Shown here piece after piece: positions 1-10,083 of a DNA stretch of 64,000 bases. Position numbers and translations under genes: made by a program. A model generated the notes under the pieces. That model made no database searches. It was given only the letters and a program-made list of their open reading frames with translations, and was not told the DNA's origin. The stretch is from Botryococcus braunii (lineage: Eukaryota; Chlorophyta; Trebouxiophyceae). The stretch covers positions 24,585 to 88,584 of the forward strand of contig MVGU01001523.1 of the NCBI GenBank assembly GCA_002005505.1, read 5' to 3'. Positions within the stretch are counted from its first letter, which is position 1. The number at the start of each line of letters is the position of its first letter.

Positions 1-2171
1 TCAGAAACAATTTCCTCCGGATATCCATGATACATCCATACCCGTGTCCTTAGCAATTGTGCCACCGTATAAGCATCCGCATTCATGGTTGTAGCTGCAA
101 AATGAGCACACTTGCTAAGCCTATCCACGACAACCCAAATAGCATCATTTCCATTGGGAGTCTTTGGCAAATTAGTAATGAAATCCATGGACAAACTTTG
201 CCACTTCCTGACTGGTATTTGTAAAGGGTGAAGAAGACCAGCAGGCAAAGTATTCCGAGCCTTGACCCGCTGGCAAGAGTCACAATGAGCAACATAGGCT
301 TTGACATCCTCATACATTCCAGGCCAATACCATTCCCTTGTGAGAAGCTCATACATGCGAGTTACTCCAGGGTGGCCAACATGAGGCGGGTCATGCAATG
401 CTTCCAAAATTCCACGTCGCAGATTCTCAACAACAAGTTCCCCATTCTTCCTTTCCTCAAACAATGCAGGAACATACTTCCGTCCATTCCTTTCCCAAAA
501 GCCTCCCTTAAGACTAACCTTCCGACGATTCGCGCGCACTGCCAACCAAGGATCATCTGTGTAAGCCTTCTCAAGTTTTCCAAGTAAGGTTTCGTACCCA
601 TCGGTATCGGGGGTGAGCTCACTTGGGCTGGCCAACCCAATTTGCTCCATCGTGCCGAGGGGGTCTTGGACATCCTGAGCGGGCTCCGTGACTTTTCGAA
701 CCTTGCGGGACCGAGCTGCATCCAAGCTGGAGGGGGTGAGGCAGTCCGGAGAGGGGCGCGTACGCTTGCGCCGGAGGGCAACCCCGGCCACTACTCCATT
801 GTCCCTCCCCCCAGATCCAGGGTGACCATGTTGAGTGAAACACCTGGAGAGCGGGTCCGCAATGTTGGTCTTTCCCGGTTCCCATACCCATTCAATCTCA
901 AACTCCTGCAGGCGCTCGGCCCACCGAGCCCTCCGAGGACTAAGCCCAACCTGTTGACCCAAGAAGGTATTACACTTGTGATCCGTTACCACTGTCACTG
1001 GCTTCCCCAAAAGATAACATCTCCATTCCGTGAGAGCATACACCACAGCCAATAATTCCCGTTCCGTGGCACTGTAGTTCCTCTCGCTTGCTCCCAACTT
1101 CTTGCTAAAATAAGCACAAACCTTCCCATCTTGAAATAACACAGCTCCCACGCCGTAATCGCATGCGTCGCACACCACCTTGAATGGCCGACGTACATCC
1201 GGGAGTGTCAGGATAGGGGCTCTTACCAATGCTTCCTTGATTTTGGTGAATGCTTCCTGTTGCTCCTGTCCTCACTTCCAAGGTGCCTTTGCTCCAGAGA
1301 GAGCGGTCAATGGGGTTGCTAGGATACTATAGTTTTGGATGAATTTGCGAAAATAGTTAGACAACCCCAAAAACCTTCTAACTTCCGTTACGTTTGTGGG
1401 TGAAGGCCACTCTTGCACCACCTTGACTTTATCCATATCCACTTCCAATCCATTTGCACCAATTATGTGTCCCAAGTACTTCAATTGGTTCTCAAAGAAA
1501 GAACATTTAACAAGTTTTGCCAAGAGTTGATGTTCACGCAGACGGGTGAAAACTCTCTCCAACTGCCCCAAGTGTTCATCTTCCGTTTTGCTGTAAATGA
1601 GCACATCATCTAAATACACCACCACAAATCCTTCCCTTATAAAGTCATGAAAGACTTCATTCATCAACCTCTGAAATGTGGCGGGGGCATTTGTCAAACC
1701 AAAGGGGAGAACAAGACTCTCCGTCACATCCTTCTTCCTAACGAACAAAACATGTGAAGCAAAAGGGGAGCAACTTGGCCTGATCAATCCCAATTTCAAC
1801 ATCTCATCCACTGTTTTCTCGCACTCCGCAAGCTCACTTGGAGCTAGCCGGTACGCGGGCCTATTGGGAGGCCGATGTCCTTCCTCCAAATTTATTGTGT
1901 GAAATACTTCCCTTTCCGGAGGTAGCCCCGGGAGTTGCTTGGCAAACAAATCCTCATTAGCACGTAACAACTCCTTCAATGCCTGCGGTTTTCCTTCCAA
2001 CATATCATTTATTTGTTGAGTGAAAGTCATACCGGTACCACTGGTGGGTTTTGTGACGACGGGCGTGTCGTCCACAGATTGGTCGATATCCGCCAGGTCG
2101 ACCCCACTTGAGGCGTCCTCCCCGGTGATGTCCACCAACTCAGCCTGGTCATTCACAAGCACAGTATACAA
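1..2171 (-). pseudogene. gypsy pol: RT, RNase H, integrase (broken)
   Basis: The RT catalytic motif YLDD is visible in the context VVYLDDVLIYSK, followed by the gypsy motif RRFLGLSNYFRKFI. Just after the VRKK motif the sequence jumps to LPFGLTNAPATFQ, so about 70 residues of palm/fingers, including the first catalytic Asp block, are deleted. After WK at the end of the RT part a TGA at 1272-1274 interrupts an otherwise open frame. That frame continues through RNase H (FKVVCDACDYGVGAVL, then TDHKCNTFL) into an integrase zinc-binding block (HVGHPGVTRMYEL, then HCDSCQRVK) and the integrase core (DFITNLPKTPNGNDAI). The window edge cuts the integrase. The product cannot be a functional polymerase. 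Confidence 0.88.
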
Positions 2172-2255
2172 GCAAACTTTCCATACATCTTGCCCCTTCC
2201 ATCCCCTTCCATTCCTGTCCTTCCTTCCCTCCTTCCTTTCTTTTGCTTGAAGACC

Positions 2256-3020
2256 CTAAACAAGTTTTGGCCCAACCGGCAAGGGTGAATCTGCTCGTGT
2301 TACGGTAACCCACTTCCCATGATGTCTAAAGTGAGCAGCTTTCACACGAAAATCAATGGAGGCTCCCCTTGCTTCCATCCAATCCTGCCCCAAAATCATG
2401 TCTACCCCATCAATCATGGCAGGGCTTACAATGAAGTTATGACGGGAGCTTACACCGGGCTTAAGCGTAAATGACACATCGACCGTTCCTTTCGTATCAG
2501 ACACACTTCCATCCGCAAGAGTCACTGAGATACTCGAGGGTTTATAGCGCACCCCAAGTCCTTGCAAAGTATCACTTTTAATAAAGGAATAAGACGCCCC
2601 ACTGTCAAACAACACTGAAAGGATTTTCCCCTTAACATTCGCAGGAAAGGTCATAGCGAGCGGAGAGTCAGTAGTAACACTTCCCATGGTGAGTGTGGGT
2701 CTTGGGGGAACCACACAACATATAAAAGAGAATGGGTAGACACTAGTTTGACCATTCATGTCTACCGCCTGTCCCTTCCTTCCTGAACACACTTCCACAA
2801 TCCTTCCTTGCATACGGTGAGCATAGAGACTCTTACTTTTCCAAGCTTTCCTTCCCACAATGAAACAACAAGTGAGGGACGGGTTGCACCTCTGTTCCCC
2901 TAAAAACTTGGAAATCTCAGATTCAGCCTTCCTAACATTTGGCACCACAAGGTTCACCCCTTCCTTTCCCAATTTGGAGGCCACAAGAGAGTGCAATTCA
3001 TGCAAGCAAGTGGCATCCAT
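2256..3020 (-). CDS. gypsy aspartic protease ORF
   Basis: An ORF of 254 residues. The retropepsin active site is LFDSGASYSFI (DSG triad), at about residues 140-150, and MILGQDWM further on is the conserved gypsy protease flap/ILG region. The N-terminal 100 residues are a linker with no domain I recognise. The ORF starts 11 bases after the gag stop and is followed by the RT ORF, so translation in the active parent probably involved frameshifting or stop suppression. The protein is about the usual size for a gypsy protease module with its spacer. Confidence 0.8.
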   Translation of the reverse strand: MDATCLHELHSLVASKLGKEGVNLVVPNVRKAESEISKFLGEQRCNPSLTCCFIVGRKAWKSKSLYAHRMQGRIVEVCSGRKGQAVDMNGQTSVYPFSFICCVVPPRPTLTMGSVTTDSPLAMTFPANVKGKILSVLFDSGASYSFIKSDTLQGLGVRYKPSSISVTLADGSVSDTKGTVDVSFTLKPGVSSRHNFIVSPAMIDGVDMILGQDWMEARGASIDFRVKAAHFRHHGKWVTVTRADSPLPVGPKLV

Positions 3021-3031
3021 GGCTTCAGAAT

Positions 3032-4246
3032 TTACTTTTGAGGATTATGCCCCGGCCCTTTTCCCTTCCAATGTCCTCCCCGGCCACCACGGCCCTTCCA
3101 CTGCCCACCTCGAGCTTGATTAGAGGGAAAAGGAGGAGGTGGGGGCAATTGACTGTCGCGCCTGCTCTTCCTTTGCAAGTAGTCCCGCTTGGCCTGACAT
3201 TGCCATTGCTCGTGACCAAAGTTTTTGCAGAAGTAACACTGGCGCTCGGAGGGGACGCTAGTCCGAGAATCTAACTTCCCACCAACGCTGTGGCCGACGG
3301 CTCCAAGCACAGGCCCCTGGGTGAATCCCGGAAAGTGTGCCGGCGTGCTTATGGGAGTCCTCTTCACAGCGTTGAGAACCTTCCTTCCTTCCTGTCCCCT
3401 CAGAATCCCCCCTGACTTTAAGTTACTTTCATATTGCACCACATAAGTGCACAATACGTCGAGGTCTGAGAATCTAACACCAGTTTGTGGGTTTATCGTG
3501 CAAGCAACTCTAATATGAGCATTCAAGCCTTTGAGAAACATGTATATTTTATCATTTTCGCATATCTCATACTCAGTTTCAACGTCACTCAAGAGCGTTA
3601 TGAACCTTTCGATATATTTTTCAACACTTTCATGGCCTTGATAGACATGATCAAGCTTTTGGCGTGCGGCCATAACAAGGTCGGTTGAGTCATAGCGGTT
3701 CCCCATATAAGTCTTGAACTCCTCCCAAGTTGCCTCCATTTGATCCCCTTCCCGTTCCTTCCTTTTTAAGTGAGTTCCCCACACCTTTGTAGGTCGCTCC
3801 TCCATGCACTGGAGTGCGACTGCCACCCACTTGTCACGTGCCACATTCGAGATGTCAGCATAAGATTCTACTTTGCTAGCAAAGAACTGGAAACTCCCCC
3901 GTTTGCCCGTGAACATTGCGGGTGTAGGCACACGCACTACGTGATTTGAGGATGGCGTCCGCTTGGAAGCTCGTTGACCCTCCAAGGCCTCGATCCTTTT
4001 GAGTAGCTTAGCAATCAAAATTTGGGTTCTGTCTTTCTTCAAGGGTTTCTTCATTGGTGCAAGCTTGGTTTTCCGTTTGGGTGTGGGTTTAGGCGGTGGA
4101 GCTGGTTCCGTTTCAAACTCCTCTTGCATGAGATCGTCCACTTCGACACCCTCCTTTTCAAGCCCTTCCAACAATTCCTTTTCCAACAAAGGGATACCAG
4201 CGTACTTGCTTCCTTTCCTGACGGACGCCATACTCGCAAGGGACAA
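3032..4246 (-). CDS. gypsy Gag polyprotein
   Basis: 404 residues. The middle is a retrotransposon capsid domain: WVAVALQCMEERPTKVWG, then the conserved stretch around VYQGHESVEKYIERF. Near the C-terminus is one CCHC zinc knuckle, CYFCKNFGHEQWQC (C-x2-C-x4-H-x4-C), followed by a Gly/Lys/Arg-rich basic tail that would bind RNA. The N-terminus is Lys/Pro-rich. The protein would assemble the virus-like particle and package element RNA. No internal stop is visible, so this is the best-preserved part of the gypsy copy. I chose the ATG at 4246 because it is the first one in frame. Confidence 0.85.
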   Translation of the reverse strand: MSLASMASVRKGSKYAGIPLLEKELLEGLEKEGVEVDDLMQEEFETEPAPPPKPTPKRKTKLAPMKKPLKKDRTQILIAKLLKRIEALEGQRASKRTPSSNHVVRVPTPAMFTGKRGSFQFFASKVESYADISNVARDKWVAVALQCMEERPTKVWGTHLKRKEREGDQMEATWEEFKTYMGNRYDSTDLVMAARQKLDHVYQGHESVEKYIERFITLLSDVETEYEICENDKIYMFLKGLNAHIRVACTINPQTGVRFSDLDVLCTYVVQYESNLKSGGILRGQEGRKVLNAVKRTPISTPAHFPGFTQGPVLGAVGHSVGGKLDSRTSVPSERQCYFCKNFGHEQWQCQAKRDYLQRKSRRDSQLPPPPPFPSNQARGGQWKGRGGRGGHWKGKGPGHNPQK

Positions 4247-4296
4247 TCCGATGGCAACCTTCCTTACGTCTCCCTTCGAACCGAGGCTCTAACCGC

Positions 4297-4309
4297 CTCG
4301 CCGATACCA
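4297..4309 (-). other. possible gypsy primer binding site
   Basis: On the minus strand TGGTATCGGCGAG lies two bases after an LTR-like CA end (TTTCA, then TT). The first seven bases, TGGTATC, match the 3' end of initiator tRNA-Met, but the match stops there. It is a weak call resting on position and seven bases. Confidence 0.35.
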
Positions 4310-4311
4310 AA

Positions 4312-4794
4312 TGAAACAAAGGGAGACGTGTATGCAAGTTTAATAATAAGAGATACTAGGCTTTAAGGAAGGGGTGACACCGCGAGACAGTAAACGTGAC
4401 GCCGATTCCTCTTACAATACGCAGCTCCTCCTCACGCAGGCGATTCCGAGTCTCCAATAAACAATATGGCCAACGCCAATACAATATAATATGCAACAGA
4501 TATATCCAGGCCCCAAAGATAAGTGTGTCTCTCGAAGTGTGAGTCCAACTTGTGGTGAATCCGGCTACATCGCCCTTCTATGTGATGCTCTCGCGAGCAC
4601 CACGAGAAGGATGACGAGAGGGCATCCTTTTGGACATTTCATGAACATCCTATATTGTGAAGCTTCTCGTAGTACGACGTGCGTGAAGACACATGCGCAC
4701 ACATGCAGGCGTGCACGTAATTCGAAAGACCTGCACATAATTCGAAAGGCGAGCCGCATGAGGTACGCAGACGCGGCACCGCACGCGTCACCTC
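4312..4794 (-). other. gypsy 5' LTR side and unassigned sequence
   Basis: On the minus strand an LTR end (…CATTTCA-type terminus) lies at 4312. The sequence beyond it should be the gypsy 5' LTR, but with no second LTR in the window its other end cannot be fixed. No ORF here looks like a protein. The part from about 4560 may be degraded element or host sequence. The copia element D begins near 4795 without its own LTR. Confidence 0.4.
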
Positions 4795-4830
4795 ACTACA
4801 CCTGGTCCACCCTCTCCTCCACCAGAAGGT

Positions 4831-6141
4831 ATGCCACACGTGGTATCCTATAATGTCCTCAAACCATGCAAGGGGAGAATATCCAAACAGTCCTGGTTGG
4901 TAGATAGTGGAGCGTCAGTTCATCTTGTAAATAATCTGTCACTGCTACATGCTCCCACAGTACATGCTGCTCCCATCCCTCTGCAGCTGGCCACGTCTGA
5001 TGCAACAGGAGGAATTATTGCCACTGGATCAGTCTGCCTATTGAACCAGCAATGTATCCCACTGTGGCTGCATCATGTTCAGTGTGTTCCCTCTGCAACG
5101 ACGAACATCTTGTCTGTTTCTGCTGCCCTTCGTGATGGAGCCTGTTTTGCCACAGACAGCATGGGTGCGTTTACCACAGTCTCTGGCCCGAATGGCTGGA
5201 AAATGCCCATCAGAGCAGAAAATGGTCTTTATTATGTACATGACTGCCTACCATGCAGCGCCTGAGCAACGAACAGCTGGTCACAGGCATTGACACTTCC
5301 CTGTCAACGTGTGAGAACTGTCCAAAGTATTGTGAAGCATGTATTGAGGGGAAGCACACCCGTCCTCCCTTTGGTGAAAGTTCCAGGCCTGCAATAAATC
5401 CCCTTGACAGAATTCATATTGATACAGTGGGCCCCATCTCCCCAGCTGCCATTACAGGAGAACGGTTTTGGGTGACAATGGCAGATGAGGCGTCTGGATG
5501 GAAGGCTGTTCTGCCAGTGAGAACTAAGGATGTCATTTGGTCTGTTGTCAAAGACCTTATTATGTTCTGGCAGACAGAAAAAGGGAGTCACAGTGAAGTG
5601 TATCCGGTGCGACAGAGGTACTGAATTTATTAATGCCAGATTCAAGGAGTTCTGTGCTTCTCAGGGCACTAAATTGGAGATGTCTGCTCCCTACACCCCA
5701 CAGCAGAATGGGATAGCAGAGCGAGCCAACAGGACCTTGAAGGAGCGAACCAGAACCCTACTTAATTTTGCTGCAGCGAGCCATGTCATGTGGAAAGAAG
5801 CCTTGGAAACAGCATGCACTCTCCTGAATATGGGACCCAGCACAGGCAGGCCTCTCACTCCCTTTGAAATGTTTATGGGATACAAACCAGATGTTTCCCT
5901 CTTGCGTACGTGGGGATGCCTGGCCTTTGTCCATGTACCAGAGCATCAGAGGGGAGTGTTTGCACCTAAGGCCGTGCTTGGCATGTTTACTAGATATTCC
6001 CCAGTGTCCAAGGCGTTCAGAATTTATCTTGGAGGGGGAGTCTGGAGGGAGAGCAGAGATGTGCAATTTGTGGAGCACATTCGGGGGGCCTCCAGAGTGG
6101 GAATTCACATTCTGCCTGGACAGCCTCAGCAGTTTTCATAA
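4831..6141 (+). pseudogene. D protease and integrase, frameshifted
   Basis: The protease active site is WLVDSGASVHLVNN (4897-4940), followed by the copia protease body ending in ENGLYYVHD. The GAG-pre-integrase segment that should carry the zinc-binding His pair (LWH-RLGHPG) is deleted: the text jumps at about 5250 to QRLSNEQLVTGID. The CxxC half of the zinc finger remains, as do the core (HIDTVGPISPAAI, then CDRGTEF) and the AERANRTLKERTR region. A frame change near 5590 separates the first catalytic block from the DRGTEF block. Both the missing zinc half and the frameshift make this integrase dead. Confidence 0.85.
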
Positions 6142-6921
6142 CCTGAAGGCCTGCAACTCCAGCAGCAGGACAGTGAACCTCCTGCTGGTCCCAACCAACT
6201 CCGTACTCAGAATGGAGCTATCAGCATACCCTGCTCCAGCAACAGACCTGACAGCACCCTCCCAGAATCCCCTGACGAGGCTGCAACCGAGCCTGTCGGT
6301 CAGGGGAAGTGCCTCCCGGAGGAAGCTGCCACTGATCAAGTCACGGGATCACCGGGAGGAACTCATCCACTGGATCTGGACCAGTCCGGCATGGTGGAGA
6401 CACTCCAGCGAATGGCAAGAGGGAATCCCGACGGTGGAGGACATCGACAGTTTTTGGAGCGAGCACAGCAGTCCCTCCGAGACCCGCGGCCTGACAACGA
6501 AGGCCAGCCTCCGGAGGGAGTGACGAGATCGCAACGCTACGAGCATCGAACTGCTGCTCGCGAGCTCCTGCTGGCACAGGAGAAGGGTGAGAGCTGTGAG
6601 CGAGTGGGGCTGACAGAATGTGACACTGAGTCACAGGGACCAGGGGAAGTGCAGGAAAGGGGTCAGAATCACGAGAGACCTGCATCACATGTGAGCGATG
6701 AGAGGGGGACAGTCTCTGATCAGACTGAAGATGGTCCAAGTGAGCTGAGTTGTTTGGGTGGGACCTGTACAGTGCCTGAGAGTGATGTTCGAGATGCATC
6801 ATGTGAGATGAGCTGCACAGTCTAATTCCATGAAGTCCAGATACAATGTGGTGCCAGCCACACAAATGGGGGCAATGCCTGTGAGCGCGCAGCTGGGCCA
6901 GCGTCCCAGCGCACATGTGTA
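6142..6921 (+). pseudogene. D integrase-RT linker, decayed
   Basis: This is the low-complexity region between integrase and RT, rich in Pro, Gln, Ser and Glu as in the other copias here. Recognisable pieces are LARGNPD-like and QRYEHRTAARELL, which correspond to LARGGAE and QRYEQRQARRD in A1. Frame changes occur near 6390 and after 6823, where a TAA ends the second piece. No catalytic domain is expected here. Confidence 0.7.
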
Positions 6922-8940
6922 GTGGGTGGAAGACAGAGAGAGAGAGAGGCACTAGCTCAGTGCACAGAAGGAGCAGCCGCACAAATCCTGCAGGGTGCTC
7001 AGACTGCTTGTGAGGGAACTCACGAGACTGCTACTCGCCAGACATGTGAGAGTGCGAATGAGGAGGTGAATCGGAAGCTTAGACAATGTGTGACAACCCC
7101 AGACTACAAGAGCTTTCCGAGAGATACCTGTGTGTGGGAGAATGATGTAAGCGTGCGGAGCAATAAGCTTGAAAAGGCAAACTGCGAGTCAAAGAGAGAG
7201 AGAGAGCAGAGAAGGAAATCTGAAACTGGTCAGGCCGTTCCAACTTGCAGTGCGGCGACAGTGAGTGGAAGAGTAGTGGGTGAGAGAGAGAATGAGAGCA
7301 GCACTGCTGAGAGCCAGGGAGAAAAGGGGAAGCATACAGGAGTGCGTTTCAGCAAGATAAGCGTGCCCTCAAGCTTGAGAGAGGCACAGCAGTCTCCCCA
7401 GTGGGAATACTGGAAGGCTGCCATGCAGGAAGAGCAGAATTCATTGGATGCCCACGAGGTGATGGAGTATGTCCCCAGGCCTCGTGGTCATAAAGTGATT
7501 CCAGTTCACTGGATTTTCTCAGTGAAAATGGATGCTCATTGTAATGTGCTAAGGTTCAAGGCAAGGTTGGTAGCTCAGGGATGTAGGCATATCCCTGGTG
7601 TAGATGTCATGGAGGTATTTGCACCAACTAGCAGTTATGGGTCTAGGAGAGCCTTGCTTTCAGTGGCTGCACAAGAGGGTCTTGAGATCCACCAAGTGGA
7701 TGTCAAGACAGCATTCTTGAATGGTGAATTGGAAGAGGAGGTGTATGTCACACAACCTCCTGGTTTTGAGAATGGGGATGGTAACACTGTGTGTCGCTTG
7801 AAGAAGGCCTTGTATGGGCTGAGGCAAGCACCCAGGGCCTGGCATAAGACCCTGAATGAGAAGCTGCATACCATGGGATATGAGGTGTGTAAGAGTGATG
7901 CTGGTGTCTATGTGAAGTGTTCAGTAGATGGAGGGAAGTCTTTTGTGCTAATATATGTTGATGATCTGCTGATAGTTTCCAAGGGCATGGGAGAGATTGA
8001 GAGAGTGAAGGGGTTACTCAAGCAAGAATTCACCATTCATGATTTGGGAGAGGTGAAGGATTTCTTGGGCTGCCAAGTGATGAGAGACAGGGATAAACGC
8101 CTCATTTCATTGAGCTGTATCCCTAAGATTGATGCACTTGTTGAGAAATTTGGGCTGGATCTGGAGTCGTTGGGGCCTGACACTCCAATGACTAAGGATT
8201 TTGTAGCCACCCAGAGGCCAATGTCTAAAGACAACAGTGACAGTATTGGTGTTGGGAGCATTTTGCCTCCAGGTAACCGATACTGTGAGCTGGTTGGGTC
8301 CCTATTGTATATTGCCAATACCACCAGGCCTGATATAGCTCAAGCTGTGGGGGTACTCTCTCGTTATAGGATTAATCCTACCACAGCACACTGGAATGAA
8401 GCCATCAGGGTGCTGAAATATCTTAAGGGAACGAGAGAGCTGGCTCTGATTCTTGGAGGGAAGGATACAGAGTTAGAAGGTTTCGTAGATGCTGATTATG
8501 GTGGTGATCAAGATCATCGCTTCTCCACTACAGGTTATGTCATCCGTGTGTTTGGAGGGGCTGTAGTTTGGGAAAGCAAGAAGCAGTCTGCAGTGGCCAC
8601 CTCCACTGTAGAAGCTGAGTTCATGGCAGCAAGTGCAGCTGTCAAGGAGGCTAATTGGGTGAAGGGCTTCCTCAAGGAAATTGGCATTTCCCCGTGGACA
8701 GTCAAGATTCACTGTGATAATCAGGGATGTATCAATCATCTCAGAAATCCAGTGTTCTCAAAGCACACTAAGCATATTGCAATCAGCTTCCACTTTGCGC
8801 GCGAAGCTATTGCATTGGGTCAGGTTGATGTGAAATACGTTCCCTCAGCCAGGAATGTAGCAGACATCTTCACCAAGCCTTTAACTAGGCAGGTATTTCA
8901 AGGACATCGTGAGGCTCTTGGTTTGGCCAAGTTTTTGTGA
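6922..8940 (+). CDS. D reverse transcriptase-RNase H
   Basis: 672 codons open from a GTG that is only the first in-frame start in the interrupted polyprotein. The first 140 residues are charged linker. The copia RT (RVT_2) starts at SLREAQQSPQWEYWKAAM (about residue 150). It contains [41 protein letters not shown], and the catalytic [10 protein letters not shown] near residue 343. RNase H follows with GFVDADYGGDQD, the SKKQSAVATSTVEAEFMA block carrying the catalytic Glu, and HCDNQGCINHLRNPV. The C-terminus is at the usual place, 18 bases before the LTR. The domain looks catalytically complete, but it cannot be made as part of a full polyprotein because upstream frames are broken. Confidence 0.85.
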   Translation: MGGRQREREALAQCTEGAAAQILQGAQTACEGTHETATRQTCESANEEVNRKLRQCVTTPDYKSFPRDTCVWENDVSVRSNKLEKANCESKREREQRRKSETGQAVPTCSAATVSGRVVGERENESSTAESQGEKGKHTGVRFSKISVPSSLREAQQSPQWEYWKAAMQEEQNSLDAHEVMEYVPRPRGHKVIPVHWIFSVKMDAHCNVLRFKARLVAQGCRHIPGVDVMEVFAPTSSYGSRRALLSVAAQEGLEIHQVDVKTAFLNGELEEEVYVTQPPGFENGDGNTVCRLKKALYGLRQAPRAWHKTLNEKLHTMGYEVCKSDAGVYVKCSVDGGKSFVLIYVDDLLIVSKGMGEIERVKGLLKQEFTIHDLGEVKDFLGCQVMRDRDKRLISLSCIPKIDALVEKFGLDLESLGPDTPMTKDFVATQRPMSKDNSDSIGVGSILPPGNRYCELVGSLLYIANTTRPDIAQAVGVLSRYRINPTTAHWNEAIRVLKYLKGTRELALILGGKDTELEGFVDADYGGDQDHRFSTTGYVIRVFGGAVVWESKKQSAVATSTVEAEFMAASAAVKEANWVKGFLKEIGISPWTVKIHCDNQGCINHLRNPVFSKHTKHIAISFHFAREAIALGQVDVKYVPSARNVADIFTKPLTRQVFQGHREALGLAKFL

Positions 8941-8958
8941 GGAAAAGGCAAGGGGAAG

Positions 8959-9691
8959 TGTTATAATAGTGAAAGAACATTGTGGTGCCTTTCCCTCAGA
9001 AGAGTAATAGTGGCCAGATCAGCTCGGATTAACCAGCGGGAACATTCATTAGAATGAGTAATAGGTGGCAGAACCTAGGAGTTCTGCCAGAATCAAGCTA
9101 GACCAATTTCGCGTAGATTAGGGAGAATGAGGTAATTGGACACAGTCTGCTAGAAAGGATTTATGACGCCGGCGTGCAAGGACGAGGCACTTGATTGGGA
9201 CATTAAAGGCACTTCGGGTGCTTATCTCTTGACTGTTGCCTATCAAGTCCTCATTCATATTCGGTCACTGCTTGTTCTCCTTCACACAACAAGAGTGCCG
9301 ACGAGCTAATCACCCTTCGTGCCCGGGTCATACAGGTAACCTGACGTTGAGTGACAGAAGCCTCATTGACAACCGGTTAGGAAGAGGTCTAGGTAATGTT
9401 ATTAAGTTGGTGCTAATGCTTTTGCTCATTGAACACTAGTGATGCAGACTATCGGTAGTTGCGTAGATTAAGTAGTTTGAATTACGGAGTGATGAGAGAA
9501 AGCAAGTAGCATTGTAATGACTTGATTGGGACATTAAAGGCACTTCGGGTGCTTATCTCTTGACTGTTGCCTATCAAGTCCTCATTCATATTCGGTCACT
9601 GCTTGTTCTCCTACACACAACAAGAGTGCCGACGAGCTAATCACCCTTCGTGCCCGGGTCATATAGGAAACGCCAAGCTCAGAAGTTTTCA
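8959..9691 (+). repeat. D 3' LTR with duplicated leader
   Basis: Starts TGTTATAATAG directly after the polypurine tract AAGGCAAGGGGAAG. It ends at CA (9691), placed by comparison with the D-type fragment ending at 48853. Inside, a 147-bp segment occurs twice: 9189-9335 and 9520-9666. Copy 1 ends CATACAG and is followed by the splice donor GTAACC. Copy 2 ends CATATAG. TGTAA lies at 9513-9517, three bases before copy 2. A TATA-like ATTTATG (9159-9165) is 30 bp before copy 1. A predicted intron is therefore 9336-9666 (331 nt). Confidence 0.85.
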
Positions 9692-9927
9692 CTTTCCAAG
9701 GCCACACATACACACAGCACTGTTTTACGGCTTACCGTCCTACCATTTGTGTGAACACCCAGTTTTGCTGATATGCTCACAGGTTTACACTACATGTTTG
9801 TTGTATGTCTATGCTTCCATAAGATACATGATTTTATATGGTGTGGTAAATGTCTTTGGACGGGGCTGGTGCTGAAGTGGTGTGGCAAGGGCTGCAGGTG
9901 GCAATAACCAGTGCATTACTTCCACAG
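9692..9927 (+). other. host sequence, no clear gene
   Basis: AT-rich sequence with no convincing coding frame. It ends in TTACTTCCACAG, a plausible 3' splice site for the candidate exon that follows. Confidence 0.4.
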
Positions 9928-10083
9928 GTGCTGTTCCTGACGTGGGTCATGCGGCCAGCAAGGGGATGCTTTCAGATGCTAGCTCCGGTTTGTTCATGCC
10001 ACAAGACCCTGAGGTTATCAACGCCAAAACGCTACGTTCCCCTCTCGATTATGTATATTTAACCTTTGACACAGCTCTTCCAG
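9928..10083 (+). CDS. candidate host exon, unknown product
   Basis: A 156-bp open segment lies between a good acceptor (ACTTCCACAG) and a donor (CTTCCAG, then GTGTCTC), entering and leaving in phase 1. The encoded peptide includes GMLSDASSGLFMPQDPEV and RSPLDYVYLTF, which looks protein-like. I do not recognise the family. It could be an internal exon of the plus-strand gene whose last exon is at about 13048-13516, but the 3-kb gap contains repeat-like DNA and the link is a guess. Confidence 0.35.

Larger units (their letters stand above)
1..4312 (-). mobile_element. Ty3/gypsy LTR retrotransposon, partial
   Basis: Reading the minus strand, the order is gag with a zinc knuckle (4246-3032), aspartic protease (3020-2256), reverse transcriptase (2171-1272), RNase H (about 1271-700) and integrase (about 640 to the edge). 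RT and RNase H before integrase is the Ty3/gypsy order, unlike every other element in the window. The 3' end and 3' LTR lie outside. The element is damaged: about 70 residues are missing from RT and an in-frame TGA sits at 1272-1274. It is the only gypsy-type copy with recognisable coding sequence here. Confidence 0.9.
4795..9691 (+). mobile_element. Ty1/copia element D, 5'-truncated
   Basis: The element starts inside the Pro-rich linker before the protease (compare B at 38270-38320). It has no 5' LTR, leader or gag. Order: protease, integrase, long linker, RT, RNase H, polypurine tract (8945-8958) and one 3' LTR (8959-9691). Integrase before RT gives the copia assignment. The integrase half contains frameshifts, whereas the RT-RNase H half is one open frame of 672 codons. 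It is closest to B by coding sequence and by the leader repeat in its LTR. Confidence 0.88.

Noticed and set aside
4247..4311. Firm call of a tRNA-iMet CCA-end primer site for the gypsy element
   Set aside because: Only seven bases match; kept as a low-confidence feature.
9189..9666. Direct repeats inside the LTRs read as simple tandem duplications
   Set aside because: The same plan recurs in six families with different sequences, always with GT after copy 1, AG ending copy 2 and TGTAA between. In C copy 2 lacks two introns exactly, which DNA duplication cannot give.
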